From a virus: a stretch of DNA of 20,849 nucleotides. Of this stretch, positions 7,045-14,849 are shown one piece after another; within the stretch, counting starts at the first letter, position 1; each line of letters starts with the position of its first letter. The stretch spans positions 1 through 20,849 of IMG/VR virus record IMGVR_UViG_3300014501_000090. One strand, written 5' to 3'. The notes under the pieces were generated by a model, which was given only the letters and a program-made list of their open reading frames with translations, made no database searches and was not told the DNA's origin. The translations under genes were made by a program, and so were the position numbers.

Positions 7045-8622
7045 TCACACGGGCAGTGCCGGCGCGTCGACCGGTCGCGTAGCAGGAGCACACGCCTCCG
7101 GTTTCCCCGTCACCGCATCCACCGGCGTCATGATGTTCGGCACCAGCGGGGTTTCGCCCCAGGGGACCGGCTCCAGGTCCAAGGCGGCGCGCATTTCGTT
7201 GCGGGTGACCGCGCCGAGCGATGCCGCCACGCGGTTCTGCTCCAGGGCGAAGACCTCGTCTTCGGCCAGCGGCGAATCGAACGCCAGCAGCAGGCGGCCG
7301 CTGGTGTCGTACATCCGCAGCAGGCGTCGCAGGGCGCCGCCGAGGCGGTTGCAGCGGGGTTGGATGGTTCGCTTGGCGTATTGGTATTCGGCGGACTTGG
7401 CACTGGCCAGGTTGGCCTCGTTCAGGTCGAGCATGGCGTTGGGCACGCCGAAGGCGTTGGCGATGTCGGTCTTGATGGACTTGGCGCGTTCGAGTTCGAC
7501 GACGTCGCCGGGCTTCCAGCCCAGGACCTGGAGTGAGCCGGGGTATTCGCTGACCAGCAGGCCGCCGCGGCCGGCGCGGGCGAATTCGGATCGCATGGCG
7601 GAGCGGACTCGGCTAGCTTCGGCCTCACCGATGCCGCCCCCTTCGCTGTCGCCGCGCGGGGACCAGATGGCGTCGGGGCGGGCCATGTTGTCGAGCAGGG
7701 CGTTCACGTGGGCGTCGCCCTTGCGGGCGATGCGGATTTTTTCGATTGCCGCCATGAGCGGCGCGTACCCGCCGCGATAGGGGTCGTCGGGGTCGGGGTT
7801 GCTGAAGCGGAGCACGTCGCGCGGGTCGTAGCGGTAGCCGCCGGCGCCGTAGGTCGAGCCGTATTCATAGCAGGCGACCACCCGCCGGCCCGAGGGGTCG
7901 GGGACCTCGCGGACCAGGTGCGAGCGGAGCAGGCGGACCTGCCGCGGGACGCCCAGGGCGTCGCGGTCGAGCAGCCAGTAGGCCCGGCCGAGGGATTCGA
8001 GATAGAGCTGCGTCAGGTAGATGAGATCGTGGCCGCTGAGGTCGGGCTGGCCGTCATCATCGTTTGCATCTTCATCAAATGCTTCGGGATCGCTGGCGCC
8101 GACGCCGATGTGCTGCACGTCGAGCAGGCGGAGCAGCGGGTGATCGGTGATCTCTTCGATCTTCGATCCGCCCACGGCGAAGGCGGCGCCGGTTCGGCCC
8201 CGGCCCAGTTGGCGTACTACCTTTGTCGCGACAGGCCGGGCGGCCCAGCGCGTGACCAGCTCATTCGGGGCGGTGCGGACGAACAGCCGGAGCCGCGTCG
8301 ATGCGACGGCATCGGCATTCAGGTGGGCGCAGGCATAGGCCACGCCGGTGATTTGCCGGATCAATTCGCGCGGCGTGGGCGCGCGGTCCTTGCGGAACTC
8401 GTCGGCATACGGCGCGCCGTGCGGCAGATAGAACATCCCGCCGGAATAGCCGGCAGACGCGGACTCGGCCGCCTTGGTAACGGGTGCGGGGATGCCGGTC
8501 GCCGCGGGGAGGGAGTAGATGGGTTCAAATAGCACGGTGGGGCCTTGGGGTTTTCTGTAGTCGCAGTGGGTGACGTGGCTCGTGACGTTGTTTCGGAGTA
8601 GTACCAGGCGGGGGATCAACAC
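7045..8622 (-). CDS. portal protein
   Basis: This 525-aa protein would form the dodecameric ring at one capsid vertex through which DNA enters and leaves. Portal-family hallmarks are DHPLLRLLD, SLGRAYWLLDRD, DVLRFSNPDPDDPYRGG and PLMAAIEKI. GVPNAMLDLNEANLASAKSAEYQYAKRTIQP and a C-terminal EMRAALDLEPVPWGE follow. Length fits the HK97-type portal group. The GTG at 8622 is 6 nt after the large terminase stop, suggesting translational coupling. An internal GTG at 8535 (beginning VLFEPIYSLP) is an equally credible start, since the first 29 residues look unconserved. The gene lies between large terminase and protease, the expected order. Confidence 0.9.
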   Translation of the reverse strand: MLIPRLVLLRNNVTSHVTHCDYRKPQGPTVLFEPIYSLPAATGIPAPVTKAAESASAGYSGGMFYLPHGAPYADEFRKDRAPTPRELIRQITGVAYACAHLNADAVASTRLRLFVRTAPNELVTRWAARPVATKVVRQLGRGRTGAAFAVGGSKIEEITDHPLLRLLDVQHIGVGASDPEAFDEDANDDDGQPDLSGHDLIYLTQLYLESLGRAYWLLDRDALGVPRQVRLLRSHLVREVPDPSGRRVVACYEYGSTYGAGGYRYDPRDVLRFSNPDPDDPYRGGYAPLMAAIEKIRIARKGDAHVNALLDNMARPDAIWSPRGDSEGGGIGEAEASRVRSAMRSEFARAGRGGLLVSEYPGSLQVLGWKPGDVVELERAKSIKTDIANAFGVPNAMLDLNEANLASAKSAEYQYAKRTIQPRCNRLGGALRRLLRMYDTSGRLLLAFDSPLAEDEVFALEQNRVAASLGAVTRNEMRAALDLEPVPWGETPLVPNIMTPVDAVTGKPEACAPATRPVDAPALPV

Positions 8623-8628
8623 GCGAAC

Positions 8629-10248
8629 TCAAATACCCACATCCACATCGCGCCACGCCCTCGGGTCCCTTTCGTTTTCGCTTGCGTCAGCCGCCTCCGC
8701 GCCCTCCGCCGCCTGCCTTCCCACCCCACGCGCTCCCATGCGTTTCTGCACCCACATGGCGGCGTGGGCCAATTCATCGACTTGATCACTGTGCTCGCTG
8801 TTGGGCCAGGAGAGCAGTTCCTGTTGCAGGTCCCAGAGCCACGGAGCGTCCTTCTTGAAGTAGACGGTGCCGGCGGCCATGCGGATCTCGGCGGTTTCGC
8901 TGCGTGCTTCCTTGCTGCCACGGGCCGGGATCGCTTTGACCGTAAGGCCGCTGGCCTTGATCGTCTGCAGGATGCCTTGCCCGATGCCGTTCTTTTCCAC
9001 GCCGATCCAGGGCAGTCTGAAGTGCTCACAGATTTTGATGGCCTCGGTTACGACCTCAGGGGCTTCGAGCTGTCCTCGGAAATGGTGCACCTTGAGCATC
9101 TCGCCGCCGGGCGTGATGGCCCATACGCCGATCACGGTGTAGCAGGGGTTATAAGCGCCCCCACGGCCGGAGGCGCTGGTGGTAGCGGGGTCCATCATGC
9201 CGAAGTGGTCGCAGTCGTCGATCGGGACGCGTTTCGGCCCGAGGCCGTCGCCGTGCAGCGTGTAGAACTCGCCGTCTTCGGTGAAATACCGGAACCACTC
9301 GCGCTTGAACCGTCCGCCGCCGGCCGGGGCGGGACGCTGCTGGAATTGGCCGGCGTACCCCATCGGGCCCAGACGCAGCTTGAAATCGGCGATTTCGCCG
9401 GCGCCGATCCTCTGGGGCCAGAGGAGTTCGCCCTGGGCGCTGCGCGGGTCGGCCCAGCCCAGCGATGTGGCGCAGCGCCGCTCCGGCTCGAACTCGGCGG
9501 GCAGGCACAGGTGCTCGTAGCCGCCCTGCTTGAGCACGTGGCCGGACAGGTCGCCGTCGGTGACGCGCTGCATGACAATCACTTTTGCGCCGGTCCGCGG
9601 GTCGTTCAGGCGGGTGCTCATCACTTCGTCCCACCAAGTGAGCGTCTCTTCGAGTTTCTTTCGGCTATCCTTTTCCTTGACGTTGTGCGGATCGTCGACG
9701 ACCACGATGTCGCCGCCTTCGCCGGTGTTGGACCCTCGGACGCCGGTGGCGATCCGGTAACCGGTCTGGTCGTTGTCGAAGCGGGTCTTGGCGTTCTGGT
9801 CGCCGGTGAGACGGAAGCGATCGCCCCACCGTTCCTGGTACCAGGGCGAGCCGATGATGGAGCGGCACTTGCGCGAATCGCGGGTGCTTAAGCCGGCAGC
9901 GTAGGCACTGTACAGCCAGCGCGTCTGCGGCCGTGATGCCCACAGCCAGCACATCCAGAAGACCGACACGCACAGGCTCTTGGCGTGGCGCGGCGGAACG
10001 TTGATCAGCAGGTTCCGCAACTGTCCTGCCGACACCGCTTGCAGGTGCTCGCAGATAGCGTCGAGGTGCCAGCCCGGCACGAACACAGTTCGCGGCTCGA
10101 CGATGTGCCAGGCGCTCCGCACGAAATCATGCAGGCTCGCCTGGCACAGGGCCGCTTCGATCCGCGCCAGCGTCGGGACCGGGTAAGCATCGCGCATCAG
10201 CGTCGCCATCGGCGGCGGGGAGTTCAACGGATTTGCTTTTTTTTCCAC
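8629..10248 (-). CDS. terL: terminase large subunit
   Basis: This 539-aa protein is the packaging motor ATPase and headful nuclease. NVPPRHAKS (residues 83-91) is the deviant Walker A of phage terminases. IVVVDDPH (181-188) is Walker B, and EGGD/RGSN precede it. The nuclease half shows MMDPATT (D353), VEKNGIGQG (E418) and HSDQVDELAHAAMW (D488, D491), fitting an RNase H-like metal site. The start is uncertain: GTG at 10248 gives a 122-nt overlap with the small subunit, while ATGs at 10209 and 10197 give shorter overlaps. An A8 run follows the GTG. The last 40 residues are charged and probably disordered. Confidence 0.93.
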   Translation of the reverse strand: MEKKANPLNSPPPMATLMRDAYPVPTLARIEAALCQASLHDFVRSAWHIVEPRTVFVPGWHLDAICEHLQAVSAGQLRNLLINVPPRHAKSLCVSVFWMCWLWASRPQTRWLYSAYAAGLSTRDSRKCRSIIGSPWYQERWGDRFRLTGDQNAKTRFDNDQTGYRIATGVRGSNTGEGGDIVVVDDPHNVKEKDSRKKLEETLTWWDEVMSTRLNDPRTGAKVIVMQRVTDGDLSGHVLKQGGYEHLCLPAEFEPERRCATSLGWADPRSAQGELLWPQRIGAGEIADFKLRLGPMGYAGQFQQRPAPAGGGRFKREWFRYFTEDGEFYTLHGDGLGPKRVPIDDCDHFGMMDPATTSASGRGGAYNPCYTVIGVWAITPGGEMLKVHHFRGQLEAPEVVTEAIKICEHFRLPWIGVEKNGIGQGILQTIKASGLTVKAIPARGSKEARSETAEIRMAAGTVYFKKDAPWLWDLQQELLSWPNSEHSDQVDELAHAAMWVQKRMGARGVGRQAAEGAEAADASENERDPRAWRDVDVGI

Positions 10249-10657
10249 GGGAGAGAAGGGCCAGGCGAAGCAGGGCGATCATCTGGCGTTGTTGCTCGAC
10301 GGTGAGCCGGCCCCAGTCATACATTTCGCGCTTGCGGGCGGGCCGTTCCTCGCCGGGTTGGTTGCGTCGGAACTGCCTCCGCCAGCGCCGTTCCAGCACC
10401 CACGCCGACGCCTGCCAGGCCGCCGACTTGGTGATTTTGGTCAGGTGGTGGACTTTTCCCTTGTGGATCGCCTGGCGCAAGCCGCGTTCGAACATGGGAT
10501 CGCTTTGCCGCCTGGCCCGGATGACCGAAACCGGCACGCCGGCACATTCGGCGGCGTCTTTCAGCGATGTCCCCACGCTGACGCAGCCGTAAACGAGGCC
10601 GACGCCAACATCGGTGAGGCTGGCCTCACCGACCGGCTCACTGGATTCTGCATTCAT
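10127..10657 (-). CDS. terS: terminase small subunit
   Basis: This 176-aa protein would recognise the packaging site and hand DNA to the large subunit. Residues 18-55 form a helix-turn-helix-like segment (GCVSVGTSLKDAAECAGVPVSVIRARRQSD). AAWQASAWVLERRWRRQFRR (79-98) matches the W..ERR motif typical of small terminases. The C-terminal 40 residues, after the A8 tract, are Gly/Pro/Asp-rich and overlap the large subunit gene. The ATG at 10657 lies 11 nt after the stop of the proline-rich gene. The position directly upstream of terL makes the call firm, although the primary sequence is divergent. Confidence 0.8.
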   Translation of the reverse strand: MNAESSEPVGEASLTDVGVGLVYGCVSVGTSLKDAAECAGVPVSVIRARRQSDPMFERGLRQAIHKGKVHHLTKITKSAAWQASAWVLERRWRRQFRRNQPGEERPARKREMYDWGRLTVEQQRQMIALLRLALLSRGKKSKSVELPAADGDADARCLPGPDAGADRSGPVPGEPA

Positions 10658-10668
10658 GAAAAATGGGC

Positions 10669-11532
10669 TTACTTCGCCGCCGCTGAGGCGCCGGGGACAT
10701 TGACCGTGCCCTCAGCCGCGGCCCCGCCCTGGGCAGCCTTATGGGCCACCACGGCGGCCGCCAAGTGGGCACGGGCGGAGATGACATCGGGGTCCTTGGC
10801 GGCGGCCTCACGCTCGATCTGGGCGATGCGCTGGCCGGCTTCCAAGCCGCGCCGGGCGACGGGGAGGATCTGGTCGTCGTCACCCTTTGCTCGCAGAGCG
10901 GCTACTTGATCCTGGGCGGCCTGCTTGTCGCTGACCGCGGCCTTGTAGTCCGGGTCCTTCCTCAGAGTGTCGCGCATCCGCTCCATGGCGGCATCGAGTT
11001 CCGCGGTCGCCTGGGCTACCGCCGGGTCAGCCGCCGGGGCATTCGACGGCTGAGAGGTCGGGCTCGATCTCGGCGCCGGCGGGGTCGCCGGGGCAGAAGA
11101 ATCGCCAGTTGCCGCGGCACTGGAGTTATCCGGAGGTGTCGTTGGAGCTGGATTGCTGGACGAACTGGTGTTCGTGTTCTCGGTAGTCCCAGGATTCGAC
11201 CCGTTGTACGGATATCCATAGGGATAGCCATACGGATATTGGCCGTACGGGTATCGATTGTTGGGGAATTGGTTGCTGGGATTGGAATTCTGAGTCCCGG
11301 TGGACTGACTGCCGGTCGGCGGGGGCTTTGAAGACGAAGGGGGCGGGGTTTGCGAGGGCGAACCGGAGCCGGGCTGCCGCGGCGGGGCCGGTTGTGGCTG
11401 CTGCGGCGGCGGCGGCGGTTGCGGGGGTTGCCCGCTTGCCGGCGGCTGCTTGGGGTTCCCGGCTGCCGTGAAGGCGAAAACGCCGAGCGCCACTGAGGAA
11501 ACCGCGACGATCACTGCATGACTCTTTTTCAT
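10669..11532 (-). CDS. exported Pro/Tyr/Gly-rich paralogue, no heme motif
   Basis: This 287-aa protein begins with a signal or anchor segment (residues 4-24: SHAVIVAVSSVALGVFAFTAAG). A disordered Pro/Gln/Ser region (28-90) follows, then a tract of Tyr-Pro-Tyr-Gly words (94-109). After another Pro/Ser/Thr linker comes a helical C-terminal domain (168-270: AVAQATAELDAAMERM, DPDYKAAVSDKQAAQDQV, GLEAGQRIAQIER). The C-terminal domain is closely similar to that of the gene at 12627, so the two are tandem duplicates. The ATG at 11532 has GAGGTG 4 nt upstream. It is not a recognisable virion protein and looks host-like. Function unknown; an envelope-associated role is inference. Confidence 0.75.
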   Translation of the reverse strand: MKKSHAVIVAVSSVALGVFAFTAAGNPKQPPASGQPPQPPPPPQQPQPAPPRQPGSGSPSQTPPPSSSKPPPTGSQSTGTQNSNPSNQFPNNRYPYGQYPYGYPYGYPYNGSNPGTTENTNTSSSSNPAPTTPPDNSSAAATGDSSAPATPPAPRSSPTSQPSNAPAADPAVAQATAELDAAMERMRDTLRKDPDYKAAVSDKQAAQDQVAALRAKGDDDQILPVARRGLEAGQRIAQIEREAAAKDPDVISARAHLAAAVVAHKAAQGGAAAEGTVNVPGASAAAK

Positions 11533-11615
11533 CGGGCACCTCTGCGAACGGTCATCGCCGTGGCGATTTGAAACCGGCAGCGCCAAATCAGAAACTAAAT
11601 GGCTACTCTGGTTGG

Positions 11616-11644
11616 ACGATACCTCGCGCGTCATTTTGACGCAA
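11616..11644 (-). promoter_or_regulatory. candidate promoter of the second paralogue
   Basis: On the minus strand a -35-like TTGCGT (11639-11644) and a -10-like TATCGT (11616-11621) are separated by 17 bp. The same layout with the same -10 occurs before the paralogue at 12627. GCGTCA and TGACGC (11628-11642) form a 6-bp inverted repeat over the -35 side, a possible operator. Confidence 0.45.
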
Positions 11645-11712
11645 CGAATTTCCGAAAGTCTGGCAGTCTTTTTCGGCTGGAGCAGTCCTTCTCTACAGAA
11701 GCCGAGTCGGGC

Positions 11713-12627
11713 TTATTGGACAGCCACGGCACCGGCTGGAAGCGGGGACGCCTGTGCCGCCGTACCGCCGCGGGCGGCACTGTGGGCAGCCAGCGCTGCG
11801 GCGAAGCGGGCGCGGGCAGCGATCACGTCAGCGTCCCTGGCGATGGCCTCGCGCTCGATCTGGGAGATGCGCTGGCTGGCTTCCAAGCCGCGCTGGGCAA
11901 CGGCGAGAACCTGGCCATCGTCCCCCTTGGCACGCAGAGCGGACACTTCATCCTGGGCGGCCTGCTTGTCGTTCAGGGCTGCCGTGTAAGCGGGGTTGCT
12001 TTTCAGTGTTTCCTTCAATCGCCCGATGGCTGCATCCAGTGCCGCCCTTGCCTGGGTAAGCGCCGGGTCGACTTCAGCGGCAGTGTCCGATGGTGCCGTG
12101 GTCGGGCTCGATTTCTGCGCCGCAGGCGCCGGGTCGGGAAGGTTGGTGATCAACGGCGCTGCCGGATCGACCGGGGGTGTCGCAGGGGGCGCCGCAGGAG
12201 GGTTGGTGTTGGCTGTGGGATCGAAAAACCCGGTTGTCCAGCCGCTGTACGGATATCCGTAGGGATAAGTGTTGTAAGGGTATTGTCCGTTGGAATTGGA
12301 GGTCGAGGTTTGAGACCCGGTAGACGGCGAGTTTGAACCAGTATAATAGGGCGGCGGGGGTGCGTCCGGTCTCGGAACGATGTTCAACGTATTGGGGCCG
12401 TAACCGGCGTTGTGGCAACTGTAGCAACTGCTGGTAATGATGTCGTGCTTCGGATTCGTGCCGGGGGCCTGGAAACCCTTCGTTGGCGATGCCGGCGGGT
12501 CTTGTTGGGACGATTGCTGCGGTCGTCCGCTCGCTTGAGGGAAGCGCGGATTTCCTTCCGCTTTCCATGCCAGGACGCCAAGAGTCAGAGCAGAAATGAC
12601 CCCGATCAGCGCGTGAATCTGTTTCAC
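11713..12627 (-). CDS. exported Pro-rich protein with one CxxCH heme motif
   Basis: This 304-aa paralogue of the 11532 gene has the same plan: signal/anchor (residues 3-22), a Pro/Gln linker, then SSCYSCHN holding C68, C71 and H72. That is a single c-type heme attachment motif absent from its sister. A Tyr-Pro-Tyr/Gly tract (116-127), a Pro/Ala linker and a helical domain (188-285) follow. The likely start is GTG at 12627, with GGAGGTG just upstream; the longer reading frame would add 18 residues before the signal segment. Only one heme motif in a largely disordered region means heme binding is plausible but unproven. It lies between the ABC-ATPase/GNAT gene and its sister copy. Confidence 0.75.
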   Translation of the reverse strand: MKQIHALIGVISALTLGVLAWKAEGNPRFPQASGRPQQSSQQDPPASPTKGFQAPGTNPKHDIITSSCYSCHNAGYGPNTLNIVPRPDAPPPPYYTGSNSPSTGSQTSTSNSNGQYPYNTYPYGYPYSGWTTGFFDPTANTNPPAAPPATPPVDPAAPLITNLPDPAPAAQKSSPTTAPSDTAAEVDPALTQARAALDAAIGRLKETLKSNPAYTAALNDKQAAQDEVSALRAKGDDGQVLAVAQRGLEASQRISQIEREAIARDADVIAARARFAAALAAHSAARGGTAAQASPLPAGAVAVQ

Positions 12628-12713
12628 CGGGCACCTCCGTGAAAAGGGAACCGTGGTGGCGATCCGCAGCCGGCAACGCACGCAAGTTCGACAAGAATCG
12701 CCTGGAAAGACCG

Positions 12714-12742
12714 ACGATACGCCGCAATCAGAGTTGACACAA
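12714..12742 (-). promoter_or_regulatory. candidate promoter of the CxxCH paralogue
   Basis: The minus strand shows TTGTGT (12737-12742), 17 bp, then TATCGT (12714-12719), about 87 nt before the GTG start. Hexamers and spacing match those upstream of the sister gene. The leaders between promoter and start also share blocks such as TGCCGG, ATCGCCAC and GAGGTGCCC. Confidence 0.45.
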
Positions 12743-12835
12743 CAACGTTCATGACGTTTGCGAAATTCCCGACACTAGCAGATTTTTCACTGGGCACCGG
12801 CTGAAAAGAATCACAAGGCAAGCAAATACAACAAT

Positions 12836-13909
12836 TTACCGATATTCGAACGAGGCCACGGCCCTTCCCGCACTCAGCCCATCCGAGCCTGCCCCGCGCT
12901 TTCGGCAATCGCGGCGGCGTTGGAAACCGGTCTTGCGGAACCCCACACACTTCCAGTTCAGGCTCCTGCCCAGCGACGCGATCATCGAAGGGTGCGAGGT
13001 CGTCAGGTTCACACGCCGGCCCATCGCCCGGCGCAGCGAAGCAACTGCATCGAGCACCCGTCCGCCGATCCCCAGGCCCTGATAGTCGGGCAGCACAACG
13101 ATGCGGGAGACCCGGTCCCGGCCGACCCGGCCTGTAAGCGGCAACACCGCGCAGAACGCCGCCGGCTGACCTTCCCACGTCGCCAGATAACACTGGGCGG
13201 CGGGGTGAAGGCTGCCGTTCAGATAGTGATGGCGCGCAAACAGCCGCCAAGCCGCACCCCGGCAACGAAACAGCTCGATTTGGATTTGAGGGCGCCGAAG
13301 CCGCCCCCTTGCCAGCTCACGGCTGGCCATATCGACCACCCAGTCCGGCTCGAGCCATTGCGCAATGTCGTAATGGCAACTGACGGCAACGAACTTGCGG
13401 GCGATCTTCCCAGAGCGGATGGCCCGCGCCACCGCCGCCGACCCCACGCGGGCGACCGTGCGGTCCACAACGCTGGTGAACTCATCAAACACCACTAATT
13501 CCCGCCCCGCCAGCAGTGCTCGGGCCAGGTCGCAGCGGAACTTTTCGCCGTTGCTAAGCACCGCATACGGCTTGACCCAGGCCGGCGGGCTGCTGAAGCC
13601 GACTGCCGTCAGGGTCTGCGTGACGTGCTTCACCGGCAACTCGCCGAACCCGTCGATCACCGCCCGCGCGGCATCCCATTCGCCCGCCTGGTGGACGTCC
13701 GAGCCGAACGCTTGGCGGGCGATGGTGGATTTCCCCGAGCCGGAGGGGCCGACGATCAGGCCGATTTGCCAATCCTCGTCGGGCGAAGGGACCTCGACGG
13801 AGAATGTCTCCTGGCTGGTCTCGGCCAGCGCAAGGTCGAACATGCCGGCGATCTGAGAGACGCGGAACGATGGGTGAACGGGGCAGGAGACGGTGGCGTG
13901 AATGAGCAC
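12836..13909 (-). CDS. ABC-type ATPase fused to GNAT acetyltransferase
   Basis: This 357-aa soluble protein has a complete ABC nucleotide-binding domain: Walker A GPSGSGKS (54-61), signature LSNGEKFR (118-125, a variant of LSGGQ), Walker B LVVFDE (138-143), D-loop SVVD and switch His179 in VSCHYD. Residues about 208-335 form a GNAT domain with the acetyl-CoA loop PDYQGLGIGGRV (274-285). There is no membrane segment, so it is not a transporter. The architecture corresponds to the conserved group of ABC ATPases fused to a predicted acetyltransferase (COG2401), whose role is unknown. The GTG start at 13909 is supported by GGAGGAGGG (13919-13927), whose last bases touch the hexamer array. Neighbours are the ParB-like gene upstream and the exported paralogues downstream. 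Confidence 0.85.
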   Translation of the reverse strand: MLIHATVSCPVHPSFRVSQIAGMFDLALAETSQETFSVEVPSPDEDWQIGLIVGPSGSGKSTIARQAFGSDVHQAGEWDAARAVIDGFGELPVKHVTQTLTAVGFSSPPAWVKPYAVLSNGEKFRCDLARALLAGRELVVFDEFTSVVDRTVARVGSAAVARAIRSGKIARKFVAVSCHYDIAQWLEPDWVVDMASRELARGRLRRPQIQIELFRCRGAAWRLFARHHYLNGSLHPAAQCYLATWEGQPAAFCAVLPLTGRVGRDRVSRIVVLPDYQGLGIGGRVLDAVASLRRAMGRRVNLTTSHPSMIASLGRSLNWKCVGFRKTGFQRRRDCRKRGAGSDGLSAGRAVASFEYR

Positions 13910-13925
13910 GGCTCATATCCCTCCT

Positions 13926-14045
13926 CCTAATCCTAATCGTAATCCTAATCGTAATCCTAATCGTCGGTTCCAAAGCGGGGCCTCCCATGACCTCCCATGG
14001 CACATTGCGATTACGATTACGATTAGGATTACGATTAGGATTAGG
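13926..14045. repeat. inverted hexamer arrays (GGATTA/CGATTA), copy 1
   Basis: On the + strand 13926-13963 reads as CCTAAT and CGTAAT hexamers. 14008-14045 reads as CGATTA and GGATTA hexamers. The two 38-bp arrays are reverse complements with one mismatch, separated by 44 nt. They lie between the ParB-like and ABC-ATPase/GNAT genes. Confidence 0.92.
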
Positions 14046-14074
14046 AAGGCGAATGGATAGTGGACATCCAACAG

Positions 14075-14641
14075 TCACGTCGTCAGCACCCGGCACTGCA
14101 GCCCCTCGCCCGTCAGCCGGTCGTACACTTGCTGCTGCTCGGCTTCGTCCCGGCATTCGACGACGACCTGGAAGGACTCCCCAACGGTCGCCTCTTCGGC
14201 GGAGCCTGTCGGCTCGACCGCTCCCAGGCCGGCATCGAGCTTCGCCAGTTCCTCCGGCGTAAACCCGACTCCGGCCAGGTCGAGGCCTACTTCGCCGGCC
14301 AGGTGAGTCAACTCGGGGACGTCCCAGGTACTCAGCTCGTTGGAACGGTTGTCTCCGACGGCGAGCTGCGCCTTCTGGCGAGGCGACAGCCCGCAGCGGC
14401 GGACGGCGACGAGCGTCTTGCCGTCGGCATCGACGACGCGAACCTTTTCGATTCCCGCGCGGCCGGCGGCGGCGAGCACGCCGTTGCCCGCGAGCACCAC
14501 GCCCTGTTCGTCGATCACGATCGAACGTGCCGCGCCTACCTGCCCCAGCAGATCGGCGATCACCTCCAGGTTCCGCTCCGGATGACGCCGGGCGTTTTTT
14601 GGGTCGGAGGTCAGGTCGTTAATGCTTTGGATCGATTTCAT
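14075..14641 (-). CDS. ParB-like (ParB/Srx-fold) phage protein
   Basis: This 188-aa protein has a ParB N-terminal-like domain (residues 3-100). DPKNARRHPERNLEVIADLL is followed by IVIDEQGVVLAGNGVLAAA, where AGNG replaces the GxGR-type box of chromosomal ParB. SPRQKAQLAVGDNRSNEL follows. No helix-turn-helix for parS binding is evident. The C-terminus (about 154-188) has a short alpha/beta segment. Such phage proteins often lie near terminase genes or DNA methyltransferases; possible roles are CTP-dependent DNA binding, nuclease or packaging regulation. The ATG at 14641 follows GTGACAAACG with no Shine-Dalgarno sequence. The gene is bracketed on both sides by inverted hexamer arrays. Confidence 0.8.
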   Translation of the reverse strand: MKSIQSINDLTSDPKNARRHPERNLEVIADLLGQVGAARSIVIDEQGVVLAGNGVLAAAGRAGIEKVRVVDADGKTLVAVRRCGLSPRQKAQLAVGDNRSNELSTWDVPELTHLAGEVGLDLAGVGFTPEELAKLDAGLGAVEPTGSAEEATVGESFQVVVECRDEAEQQQVYDRLTGEGLQCRVLTT

Positions 14642-14674
14642 CGTTTGTCACTGGTCGACGGCCGCATGTTCCTA

Positions 14675-14822
14675 CTAATCCTAATCGTAATCGTAATCCT
14701 AATCGTAATTGTAATCCTGGTTTGTTATTGGTTAGGTCATGGGCGGAGCCGCCTGGAAATCGACGATCCCCGACCAACGATTAGGATTAGGATTACGATT
14801 AGGATTAGGATTAGGATTAGGA
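14675..14822. repeat. inverted hexamer arrays (GGATTA/CGATTA), copy 2
   Basis: The left array at 14675-14716 (CTAATC/GTAATC words) and right array at 14778-14822 (CGATTA/GGATTA words) are inverted relative to each other, with a spacer of about 60 nt. Same word family as 13926-14045 but with a different order of variants. It fills most of the gap between the 205-aa gene and the ParB-like gene. Confidence 0.9.
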
Positions 14823-14849
14823 ATTAGGACTGACCAAGGCCGGCAACGT

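Noticed and set aside
8764-9891. Long + strand open frame opposite terL
   Set aside because: Antisense shadow of a clearly conserved terminase; no family features.
13926-14822. CRISPR array
   Set aside because: The hexamers are contiguous without unique spacers, and no cas genes are present.
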